This document shows, piece by piece, positions 1 through 5,538 of a stretch of 6,861 bases of DNA (the stretch's first letter is position 1; each line of letters opens with the position of its first letter). The DNA is from Caulobacteraceae bacterium (lineage in GTDB: Bacteria; Pseudomonadota; Alphaproteobacteria; Caulobacterales; Caulobacteraceae): NCBI GenBank assembly GCA_947452665.1, contig CANGEH010000114.1, positions 1 through 6,861 of the forward strand, given 5' to 3'. Position numbers and translations under genes: made by a program. The notes below the pieces were generated by a model. It had not been told where the DNA came from and did no database searches. It saw only the letters and a program-made list of their open reading frames with translations.

Positions 1-1
1 C

Positions 2-1348
2 CGCAAGGAAATCGCCATTGCCGAGACCGAAATGCCGGGCCTGATGGCGACGCGCGAGGAATATGGCCAGGCCCAGCCGCTTAAGGGCGCGCGGATTGCC
101 GGCTCCTTGCACATGACCATCCAGACCGCGGTTCTGATCGAGACCTTGCAGGCTCTTGGCGCCGATGTGCGCTGGGCCTCGTGCAATATCTTTTCAACCC
201 AAGATCATGCGGCGGCGGCGATTGCTGAGGCCGGCACCCCGGTTTTTGCCTTTAAGGGCGAGAATCTGGTCGAGTATTGGGACTATGCCCACAAGATTTT
301 TGAATGGTCCGATGGCGGCTATCCCAATCTGATCCTCGATGATGGCGGTGATGCCACCTTGCTCTGCGTGCTTGGCCCCAAGGCGGAAAAGGACCCTAGC
401 GTCCTGAGCAATCCGCAAAATGAGGAAGAAGAAGCGCTGTATTCGGTGATGAAGCGCTATTTGAAAGAAAAGCCTGGCTTCTATTCGGCCATTCGCGATG
501 CGATCAAGGGTGTGTCGGAAGAAACCACCACGGGCGTCCACCGCCTGTATCAAATGGCGACCAAGGGCGAACTGCCCTTCCCGGCCATTAATGTGAATGA
601 CAGCGTCACCAAGTCCAAGTTCGACAATCTCTATGGCTGCCGCGAAAGCCTGGTCGATGCCATTCGCCGCGGTACCGATGTGATGCTGGCCGGTAAGGTC
701 GCCGTGGTTTGCGGCTATGGCGATGTCGGCAAGGGCTCAGCCGCCAGCCTGCGCAATGGCGGCGCGCGCGTCGTGGTCACCGAAATCGACCCCATCTGCG
801 CCCTGCAAGCAGCCATGGAAGGCTATGACGTCCAGACCCTGGACGAGATGGCGGGCAAGGCCGACATCTTTGTTACCGCCACTGGCAATAAGGATGTGAT
901 CACGGTCGATCACATGCGGGCCATGAAGAACAATGCCATTGTCTGTAATATTGGCCATTTCGATTCCGAAATTCAGGTCGCTGGCCTGCGCAATTTCAAA
1001 TGGGATGAGATCAAGCCTCAGGTCCACCATGTCGAGTTTCCGGACGGCAAGAAGATCATCCTTCTGTCCGAGGGCCGCCTGGTCAATCTGGGCAATGCTA
1101 CGGGCCACCCATCCTTTGTGATGAGCGCCAGCTTTACCAACCAGACCCTGGCCCAGATCGAGCTTTGGACCAATGGCAAGGCCTATGAGAACCAGGTCTA
1201 TACCCTGCCCAAGGCCCTGGATGAGAAGGTTGCGCTTTTGCACCTGGCCAAGCTGGGCGCGAACCTGACCGTCCTGACCAAGGACCAGGCCGATTATATT
1301 GACGTGCCCCAGGCTGGACCGTTTAAGCCAGAGCATTACCGCTACTAA
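2..1348 (+). CDS. ahcY: S-adenosyl-L-homocysteine hydrolase (adenosylhomocysteinase), 5' end outside the window
   Basis: Cytosolic NAD-dependent enzyme that reversibly splits S-adenosylhomocysteine into adenosine and homocysteine, clearing the inhibitor left by methyltransferases. The frame is open from base 2 ([10 protein letters not shown]) into the ATG at 32, so 32 is an internal Met and roughly 20 N-terminal residues are missing; 448 residues are visible. Seen: the substrate-domain stretch [14 protein letters not shown], the insert found in many bacterial enzymes (about 270-500), [10 protein letters not shown], the NAD-binding glycine loop G-Y-G-D-V-G-K-G at 713-736, H-F-D-S-E-I-Q-V, and the conserved C-terminus K-P-E-H-Y-R-Y, which in this family contacts the neighbouring subunit's NAD site. 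The gene is intact as far as it is visible. A kinase gene follows 43 bases downstream on the same strand and is probably co-transcribed. Any promoter or SAH riboswitch would lie outside the window. Confidence 0.98.
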   Translation, partial: RKEIAIAETEMPGLMATREEYGQAQPLKGARIAGSLHMTIQTAVLIETLQALGADVRWASCNIFSTQDHAAAAIAEAGTPVFAFKGENLVEYWDYAHKIFEWSDGGYPNLILDDGGDATLLCVLGPKAEKDPSVLSNPQNEEEEALYSVMKRYLKEKPGFYSAIRDAIKGVSEETTTGVHRLYQMATKGELPFPAINVNDSVTKSKFDNLYGCRESLVDAIRRGTDVMLAGKVAVVCGYGDVGKGSAASLRNGGARVVVTEIDPICALQAAMEGYDVQTLDEMAGKADIFVTATGNKDVITVDHMRAMKNNAIVCNIGHFDSEIQVAGLRNFKWDEIKPQVHHVEFPDGKKIILLSEGRLVNLGNATGHPSFVMSASFTNQTLAQIELWTNGKAYENQVYTLPKALDEKVALLHLAKLGANLTVLTKDQADYIDVPQAGPFKPEHYRY

Positions 1349-1391
1349 GAAACCATAGCCAAGGCAGGGCGATCAGGGGCATAGATACGCC

Positions 1392-2231
1392 ATGTCCCGC
1401 GCCCTGATCTTGTCGAGTTTCGTTGCTGCCAGCCGCGTCGGCGGCGGGGCCCAGAGCCTCGCCCTGAGCGTGCTGGGTATTGAGCCTGTGCTCGTGCCGA
1501 CAGTCCTGTTTGGCCGCCATCCAGGGCTGGGCGCGCCCGGCGGCGGCGCAGTTGGCCCTGACCTGTTTCAGAATATCTTGGGCGGCATTGAAGCCAAGGG
1601 CGAGTTTTCCAGATTTAATCTGGTCCTGACCGGCTATTTTTCACACCCTGACCAGGTCTTGGCTGCGGCCAAGGCGATTGACAAGATCCACGCCGCGCGG
1701 GCGCAAGCCGGTGCCGTGCCACCCTTGGTGCTGGTCGACCCGGTCATGGGCGATGAGGGCAAGGGCCTTTATGTCCAGCAGGCCGTTGCCGATGCCATTG
1801 CCGAGCATCTCCTGCCGCGTGCCGATATCCTAGCCCCCAATGCCTGGGAACTAGCCTATTTGACCGGCATGGCGGTGACCGATCCCCACAGCGCCTGTCT
1901 GGCCGCACGGTCGCTAAAGACCACAGTCATGGTCTCGTCCGTGCCCAGTGAGGACCAGATCGGGGCGGTCTTGGCCATGGCGGGCGAGGCTTGGCTGGCC
2001 TGCCATCCCCATTTGCCAGAGGCCCCAAACGGGGTTGGCGATCTGTTAAGTGCCCTTATGGGGGCGGCCTGTCTTGAGGACCTAGCGCCGCACCATGCCC
2101 TGGCCCAGGCCGTCGGCGGGGTCTATGAGGCCCTAAAAGCCGCGATCGGCGATGATGACCTGCCGCTGGTCGCCATGGGCCGCGCCCTGTCCGACGGCAG
2201 TGATCAGGTCAGCCTGATCTTGCTGGACTAG
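1392..2231 (+). CDS. pdxY: Pyridoxal kinase-like protein (PdxY/PdxK type, ribokinase superfamily)
   Basis: Probable cytosolic kinase that phosphorylates pyridoxal, pyridoxine or pyridoxamine with ATP in the vitamin B6 salvage route. The 279 residues match the usual 280-290 of this family. Seen in order: the N-terminal strand and substrate loop S-S-F-V-A-A-S-R-V-G (8-17), T-V-L-F-G-R-H-P-G (37-45), G-Y-F (81-83), the metal/phosphate loop D-P-V-M-G-D-E-G-K-G-L-Y-V (116-128), P-N-x-x-E-L-x-x-L-T-G (149-159), and the anion-hole/catalytic loop G-V-G-D (214-217), where D217 would be the base. The ATG at 1392 follows a weak purine stretch (AGGGGC near 1374-1379). The stop TAG (2229-2231) forms part of the CTAG flanking the inserted element, so the insertion left the protein complete. 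Related hydroxymethylpyrimidine kinases share this fold; the N-terminal S-S-F-V-A pattern favours PdxY. The link to ahcY may reflect PLP use in homocysteine metabolism, which is inference. Confidence 0.85.
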   Translation: MSRALILSSFVAASRVGGGAQSLALSVLGIEPVLVPTVLFGRHPGLGAPGGGAVGPDLFQNILGGIEAKGEFSRFNLVLTGYFSHPDQVLAAAKAIDKIHAARAQAGAVPPLVLVDPVMGDEGKGLYVQQAVADAIAEHLLPRADILAPNAWELAYLTGMAVTDPHSACLAARSLKTTVMVSSVPSEDQIGAVLAMAGEAWLACHPHLPEAPNGVGDLLSALMGAACLEDLAPHHALAQAVGGVYEALKAAIGDDDLPLVAMGRALSDGSDQVSLILLD

Positions 2232-2246
2232 GGTCAATCCACATTC
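2228..2246. repeat. Left terminal inverted repeat plus CTAG flank of the 243-bp element
   Basis: CTAGGGTCAATCCACATTC pairs with the reverse complement of 2460-2478 at 18 of 19 positions; the mismatch is at 2233/2473. The outer four bases CTAG are palindromic and occur in the same orientation at both ends, so they read best as a target-site duplication. That leaves a 15-bp terminal repeat (2232-2246). The CTAG contains the kinase stop codon. Confidence 0.8.
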
Positions 2247-2474
2247 AGGGATTCCCGTTTGGTTGAAGGTGTGATTCATAGATCTACGCATCCACGGGGA
2301 AGGCGGGCTGGGACCGCAGTCCCTATCCTGAGCCTGACCAAGCACCAGCATATCCTCCGTCACCCTCCGCCGCCTTCCCCGCGAAGGCGGATATGTGAGA
2401 GGTCTGCGTCTCCCCGCCGTGGCGGAGTTAGATGGATATGATATAAAACGTCCCCCACCGAATGTGGATTGAAC
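2232..2474. mobile_element. Putative MITE-like non-autonomous element, 243 bp, with CTAG target duplication
   Basis: Seen: 15-bp terminal inverted repeats (2232-2246 and 2460-2474, 14/15 identical), flanked by CTAG at 2228-2231 and 2475-2478. No ORF inside resembles a transposase, so any movement would need an enzyme supplied in trans. Deleting the element and one CTAG restores TAG-CGCC-ATG between the kinase stop and the hydrolase Met at 2483. This clean-excision logic is the strongest argument for a real insertion. A four-base YTAR-type target such as CTAG is typical of IS5-group transposases, so an IS5-related parent is possible; a Tc1/IS630-like element with a TA duplication fits nearly as well. 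The interior holds a 12-bp inverted pair and several hairpins. An A+T-rich patch at 2437-2447 (TATGAT overlapping TATAAA) could act as a -10 box for the downstream gene, but no good -35 is seen. Confidence 0.78.
2295..2381. repeat. Internal inverted repeat and hairpins within the element
   Basis: CGGGGAAGGCGG (2295-2306) is the exact reverse complement of CCGCCTTCCCCG (2370-2381). Between them GGGAC-CGCA-GTCCC (2310-2323) makes a small hairpin. The right arm also pairs locally: CCGCCTTC (2370-2377) with GAAGGCGG (2383-2390) around the five-base loop CCCGC. A further pair, CTCCGCC (2365-2371) and GGCGGAG (2421-2427), encloses it. The GCGAAGGCGG core resembles intergenic palindromes I recall from alphaproteobacterial genomes. 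No U-tract follows, so this is not a typical intrinsic terminator. Confidence 0.7.
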
Positions 2475-2478
2475 CTAG
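2460..2478. repeat. Right terminal inverted repeat plus CTAG flank of the 243-bp element
   Basis: GAATGTGGATTGAACCTAG is the inverted partner of 2228-2246 (18 of 19 positions). It contains the ATG at 2462, which opens an in-frame extension of the hydrolase. Because this ATG belongs to the inserted repeat, it is unlikely to be the native start. Confidence 0.8.
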
Positions 2479-2482
2479 CGCC

Positions 2483-3619
2483 ATGAGCCAAGCCTTAAAC
2501 ATCCATGGCCTCTGCCCGCCGCGCCTGGACGCGGTCCGCACCGTTTTCGAAGATCATTTTCAGGCGGGCGAGGAGATCGGCGCTCGGTTTGCCCTCGCCC
2601 AACATGGCGAGATCATCCTTGACCTCTATGCCGGTCACAGTGACCTTGCCCGGACCCGCACGTTTGATGCCCAGACCCTGACCCCGATCTTTTCCTGCAC
2701 CAAGGCCATTGCCAGCCTGATGATGGCGCGCCTAATCGATCAGGGCCTTATCGCCTACGCCCAGCCGGTGGCCGAGGTCTGGCCAGAATTTGGCGCGGCG
2801 GGAAAGCAGGCCATTACGCTAGAACAGGTCTTGTCGCACCAGGCGGGGCTTTGCGGCCTGGAGGGACCGTTTGACCCGCAGCTTTGGTATGACCCAGAGG
2901 CGATTTGTGCGCGCCTAGCGGCCATGGCCCCGCTCTGGCCACCGGGCAGCGCCAGCGGCTATCATCCGATCACGGTTGGCTATCTGGCGGGCGAAATTTT
3001 TCGACGGTTGGATGGCCGCAGTTTGGGCGCCGCCTTGCGGCAAGACCTTGGCCAGCCGTTTGATCTGGATCTTTGGATTGGCCTGCCCGCCAGCGAACAT
3101 GGCCGCTGCGCCCAGATGCAAAGGCCAAGAACCCTGCCCAATCTTGGCCCTATGACCGAGCCGAGACGCCTGGCCTTTGGTACGCCCTGGGCCGCACCGG
3201 GCGGTCGAGAGGGCGCTGCGTGGCGCAGTATGGAAATTCCGTCGGCCAATGGGCATGCCACAGCCCCAGCCTTGGCGCGGCTGATGAGTGTGCTGGCCTG
3301 TGATGGCCAACTGGACGGCCGCACGGTTTTGGCTGAAGGCATGGCCAAGGCGGTCATGCGCGAGCGCATAAGCGGCGATGATCTGGTCCTACCCCGCCAT
3401 GTCAGCTGGGGTGCAGGCCTGATGCGCAATGATGTGACTGAGATCTATGGCCCAGGTCCAAACTCGGTCGGCCATTATGGTTGGGGCGGTTCCTGTGTAT
3501 TTGCCGACCCGGATACGGGCTTGTCTGGGGCCTATGTTATGACGCGTCAATCCGCCTTCTTGGTGGCAGACCCACGACCAATGGCCCTGATCGCGGCGGC
3601 CTATCAAGCCCTTATCTAG
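2483..3619 (+). CDS. Serine hydrolase, beta-lactamase / family VIII esterase type
   Basis: Probable cytosolic esterase or peptidase-like hydrolase of the class C beta-lactamase fold (EstB/LovD relatives); its substrate is unknown. From the ATG at 2483 it has 378 residues, usual for the family. Seen: the nucleophile motif S-C-T-K (S71, K74), L-S-H-Q-A-G-L (117-123), a tyrosine motif G-Y-H-P (Y160) at the Y-x-N position, the stretch around P-S-A-N-G-H-A-T-A typical of these enzymes, and a C-terminal G-H-Y-G-W-G-G-S (H331-x-G333) at the place of the K-T-G box. No signal peptide or membrane segment is visible. An in-frame ATG at 2462 adds seven residues but lies in the transposon end and has no ribosome site. 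Start 2483 matches where family members begin, and it sits four bases after the kinase stop once the element is removed. The stop overlaps that of the convergent small ORF. True beta-lactamase activity is unlikely for this subgroup. Confidence 0.9.
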   Translation: MSQALNIHGLCPPRLDAVRTVFEDHFQAGEEIGARFALAQHGEIILDLYAGHSDLARTRTFDAQTLTPIFSCTKAIASLMMARLIDQGLIAYAQPVAEVWPEFGAAGKQAITLEQVLSHQAGLCGLEGPFDPQLWYDPEAICARLAAMAPLWPPGSASGYHPITVGYLAGEIFRRLDGRSLGAALRQDLGQPFDLDLWIGLPASEHGRCAQMQRPRTLPNLGPMTEPRRLAFGTPWAAPGGREGAAWRSMEIPSANGHATAPALARLMSVLACDGQLDGRTVLAEGMAKAVMRERISGDDLVLPRHVSWGAGLMRNDVTEIYGPGPNSVGHYGWGGSCVFADPDTGLSGAYVMTRQSAFLVADPRPMALIAAAYQALI

Positions 3620-3912
3620 TCTTCCGACACACCAAGGCGGCGGAAGCAGTCCAAAACCATGCCCGCCTCATCGCGCATAATGTCTAGCAAGGTCACGGCA
3701 TTGGCATGCCGCGATCGCGCATCCGCCTCGTTTGGCAGGGCTGAAAAAAGCTCACCCTTATCGATCGCCTCCAACAAGGCCAGAACCCGCAAGGTATGGG
3801 TCCTGGCCAGGGTCAGGGGATCACGACCATGAAATGAAACCCGCTCGTCCCTGGCCTCAATCTCGCGATACCGATCGGCAATACTGATTATATCGGGATC
3901 GTTCGGATTCAT
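3616..3912 (-). CDS. Hypothetical 98-residue protein, last gene of the lux cluster
   Basis: I do not recognise the family. The product is charged and mostly helix-forming, with no signal peptide, membrane segment or metal-binding cysteine pattern. Middle and C-terminal stretches such as H-T-L-R-V-L-A-L-L-E-A-I and A-V-T-L-L-D-I-M-R-D-E-A suggest amphipathic helices, perhaps a helical bundle. That the gene is real is supported by a good ribosome site GAGGTG (3923-3918, five bases before ATG) and by the ATGA overlap with the oxygenase stop, the usual sign of translational coupling. Its stop codon shares the CTAG palindrome 3616-3619 with the convergent hydrolase. A role with the oxygenase or in the quorum response is inferred from position only. 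Confidence 0.7.
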   Translation of the reverse strand: MNPNDPDIISIADRYREIEARDERVSFHGRDPLTLARTHTLRVLALLEAIDKGELFSALPNEADARSRHANAVTLLDIMRDEAGMVLDCFRRLGVSED

Positions 3913-4813
3913 GATTGCACCTCATTTTGAGCGGTTTTGAACTGGGCCAAGGCCATGGCCTGGTCAGCCGTGACTTGATCGGTCGCGGCGAGATAATCAT
4001 CAACCTGATCCCTAAGAAGGACGGAAGGACACTGGCCCTCATAGTTGCCAAGATTGGGTCGATGGACCCGATATCCGACCAGTTGTGCCAGTTGCGGCGA
4101 AAAGGTTCGGGCGACTTCGGGCGGATAGACCAGCCATTGGTTTTCATAAGGCTTGAGCCAGCCCAAACTATAGCTGATGATCAGACCACTTCGCGGAAAG
4201 TCAGTCTGGTTCGCGCCGCCGCAGTGCAGGGTTGAGCCGAGAAAGATCAAGGCATCCCCGGGTTCCATTTCCGCAACCACCATAGCCTCAGGATCCGGCG
4301 CCGCGTCGCTCGGCCAGCGATGGCTGCCTTGCCAAAGCACGGTTGCGCCATTGTCTGCGCGATAGGGGACAAAGGGTATCATCACATTAATCAGATACTC
4401 GATACTGCCCTTTGGCCCCGCCCACATGTCTTGATCGCGATGCGGTGCCTGCAAGGTCTCGCCCGGATAAATGGAGAGGGCCTGGGTCAGGTTCAGCTGG
4501 ATATGGTCGCAATAGGGACCCAAGACCGCCTTGGCGATCTGCAGGATGAGCGGCGATTCAATCAGGTGCTTGGCATGCTCAGAGCGCTTTAACAGCCCCC
4601 CAAAGCGCTTGGTCCTGCGGCCGTAAAAGTCACCGTCGCTAAACGGCGTTTTGTCAAACCGTCCACGAGATCTGCCGCCAAGGCCGAGACGATGGATCGG
4701 TCAAACGCGCCTGGAATAATGCAATAGCCATCGCGCGCCAGATGATCGGCCCAATCGCTAGGTTCAGACGAACGGCTTGGCGCAATATCAATCTTGCGCA
4801 GGGCAAATGACAT
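3909..4813 (-). pseudogene. Phytanoyl-CoA dioxygenase (PhyH)-family Fe(II)/2-oxoglutarate oxygenase, broken by a one-base frameshift
   Basis: PhyH-family enzymes hydroxylate diverse small substrates using Fe(II), O2 and 2-oxoglutarate. The first frame runs from ATG 4813 (M-S-F-A-L-R-K-I) through D-G-Y-C-I-I-P-G-A-F to D-G at about 4659, then continues as unrelated residues to a stop at 4589. The -1 frame takes up the family sequence at once: F-D-K-T-P-F-S-D-G-D-F-Y-G-R-R-T-K-R-F-G, continuing to the stop at 3909. Adding one T (one A on the + strand, in the AAA at 4656-4658) restores a 301-residue protein of normal family length. In it the iron ligands H125-x-D127 and H197 and the 2-oxoglutarate-binding R208 are all present. 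Everything after the shift is uninterrupted, so the lesion is very recent or a base-calling error. As read, only about 52 genuine residues plus a short tail are made; an internal TTG at 4523 could at most give the C-terminal part. The gene lies 24 bases after luxI and overlaps the next ORF by four. Confidence 0.88.
3918..3923 (-). promoter_or_regulatory. Ribosome binding site of the 98-residue ORF
   Basis: GAGGTG on the - strand, five bases before the ATG at 3912 and inside the 3' end of the oxygenase frame. It supports independent or coupled initiation of the small protein, even when the frameshifted oxygenase is not fully translated. Confidence 0.6.
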
Positions 4814-4837
4814 GGTTCGACCCCATTTTTTGCTTGA

Positions 4838-5455
4838 TCAAGCCGCACGAGCGGCAGTGGGTAAACGCAGAAGCGGTTTTTGGGTGCCCAGCTTCTTTCG
4901 ACACATGTGCAGGGATTGGGTGTCGACATTCACCAACATGGCGCCAATTTCATCCCCACTTACCTTTTGAGGCAGGCCCAACGGCTCGCAATCCCAGCCA
5001 AATGCCAAGACCTGGCTGAGCGCGCCCATATGGGTTACAAATGTGAACTTTCTAACGCCATAGAGTAGGCCAAACTCCATCAAGCCGGTGGCAAGCTGGC
5101 CCAGTACCAGCTTAGGATTTGGAGCATTCGGCGCTGTACACAGCCGGGTGATCTCCCAAATATCTTCGGCAACAGGCACCGCGTCCTCACACAAGAACGG
5201 AAACATGCTCTCTAATATATGGGGCTTGGTGGAAGGTATCAGACGAATGGATCCGAGATGTTTTCGCGAGTCTGGATCTAAAACAACCAAATAGACCGCA
5301 TCACTGTTGTCAAACTGATCGATTTCGTAAATTTCATCTACAACTGGGATGTTCCATTTTAGAAAATCCACAAACACCTGCTTGCGATGCCGATGCATTG
5401 CAGCAAGTTCTTGCTTGTATTCGGCTCTGTTTTCGTCCGTGATCACGACGACCAT
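4838..5455 (-). CDS. luxI: Acyl-homoserine-lactone synthase, LuxI family
   Basis: Cytosolic enzyme joining an acyl group from acyl-ACP (or acyl-CoA) to S-adenosylmethionine, producing an N-acyl-homoserine lactone signal. With the start at 5455 it has 205 residues, normal for LuxI. The conserved residues are all there: R24, F28, W34 (H-R-K-Q-V-F-V-D-F-L-K-W), D46 and D49 (E-I-D-Q-F-D), R71 (G-S-I-R-L-I-P), E101 and R104 (W-E-I-T-R-L-C). A threonine in F-V-T-H-M-G (T141) may correspond to the position linked to 3-oxo acyl specificity in EsaI-type enzymes; my alignment there is uncertain. The frame also opens at GTG 5467, but GAGG at 5465-5462 lies on that codon and is well placed for ATG 5455, so 5455 is preferred. 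It follows luxR by 68 bases and precedes the oxygenase by 24. The 5' half is unusually A+T-rich: 48 of 120 bases are G or C at 5281-5400. Confidence 0.95.
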   Translation of the reverse strand: MVVVITDENRAEYKQELAAMHRHRKQVFVDFLKWNIPVVDEIYEIDQFDNSDAVYLVVLDPDSRKHLGSIRLIPSTKPHILESMFPFLCEDAVPVAEDIWEITRLCTAPNAPNPKLVLGQLATGLMEFGLLYGVRKFTFVTHMGALSQVLAFGWDCEPLGLPQKVSGDEIGAMLVNVDTQSLHMCRKKLGTQKPLLRLPTAARAA

Positions 5456-5461
5456 CACACA

Positions 5462-5465
5462 CCTC
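5462..5465 (-). promoter_or_regulatory. Ribosome binding site that sets the luxI start
   Basis: GAGG on the - strand, six bases (TGTGTG) before ATG 5455. It overlaps the alternative GTG at 5467-5465, making that GTG an unlikely start and removing four residues from the longest possible frame. Confidence 0.65.
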
Positions 5466-5468
5466 ACT

Positions 5469-5483
5469 GCTCAGAATATGAGC
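5469..5483. repeat. Short dyad upstream of luxI
   Basis: GCTCAGAATATGAGC has five-base arms GCTCA/TGAGC around GAATA and lies just upstream of the luxI ribosome site. It could be an operator or a small hairpin affecting translation, but arms this short arise by chance. Confidence 0.3.
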
Positions 5484-5509
5484 GAAGCGTGCCGACCGGC
5501 TCAAATTTA

Positions 5510-5538
5510 GGCCATTCCCCTAATCAGGGGATATGGCC
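5510..5538 (-). terminator. Hairpin spanning the luxR stop codon (attenuator or weak terminator candidate)
   Basis: On the - strand GGCCATATCCCC (5538-5527) pairs with GGGGAATGGCC (5520-5510), leaving one bulged base and the six-base loop TGATTA, whose TGA is the luxR stop. The stem is strong and G+C-rich, but it is followed by TAAATTTG rather than a continuous T run, so full intrinsic termination is doubtful. It may reduce read-through from luxR into luxI or act as a processing or stability structure. Confidence 0.45.

Noticed and set aside
194..1336. Long - strand ORFs (194-553, 737-1336) opposite ahcY
   Set aside because: They mirror the codon pattern of the clearly coding + strand and have no recognisable protein content.
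2365..2427. Intrinsic terminator of the kinase transcript in the element
   Set aside because: Strong stems exist but none is followed by a T run on the + strand, so termination is not supported.
2259..2441. 60-residue + strand ORF inside the element
   Set aside because: Its translation is dominated by palindromic G+C-rich repeat sequence, resembles no transposase or other protein, and has no convincing ribosome site.
2462..2482. ATG at 2462 as the hydrolase start, adding M-W-I-E-P-S-A
   Set aside because: The ATG lies within the right terminal repeat of the inserted element and has no ribosome site; the Met at 2483 fits the family and the reconstructed pre-insertion operon.
4640..4665. Programmed -1 frameshift as the normal way of expressing the oxygenase
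   Set aside because: There is no X-XXY-YYZ heptamer. Only a four-A run could slip and no obvious stimulatory structure was noticed. A one-base loss or sequence error is simpler.
4758..4766. CTAGGTTCA, matching the outer nine bases of the right element end, as a second element or a remnant
   Set aside because: The match stops after nine bases and lies within the oxygenase coding sequence, where the protein is continuous; most likely chance.
4654..4929. 91-residue - strand ORF across the luxI-oxygenase junction
   Set aside because: It overlaps the end of luxI and the start of the oxygenase in a third frame; both of those frames carry clear family motifs.
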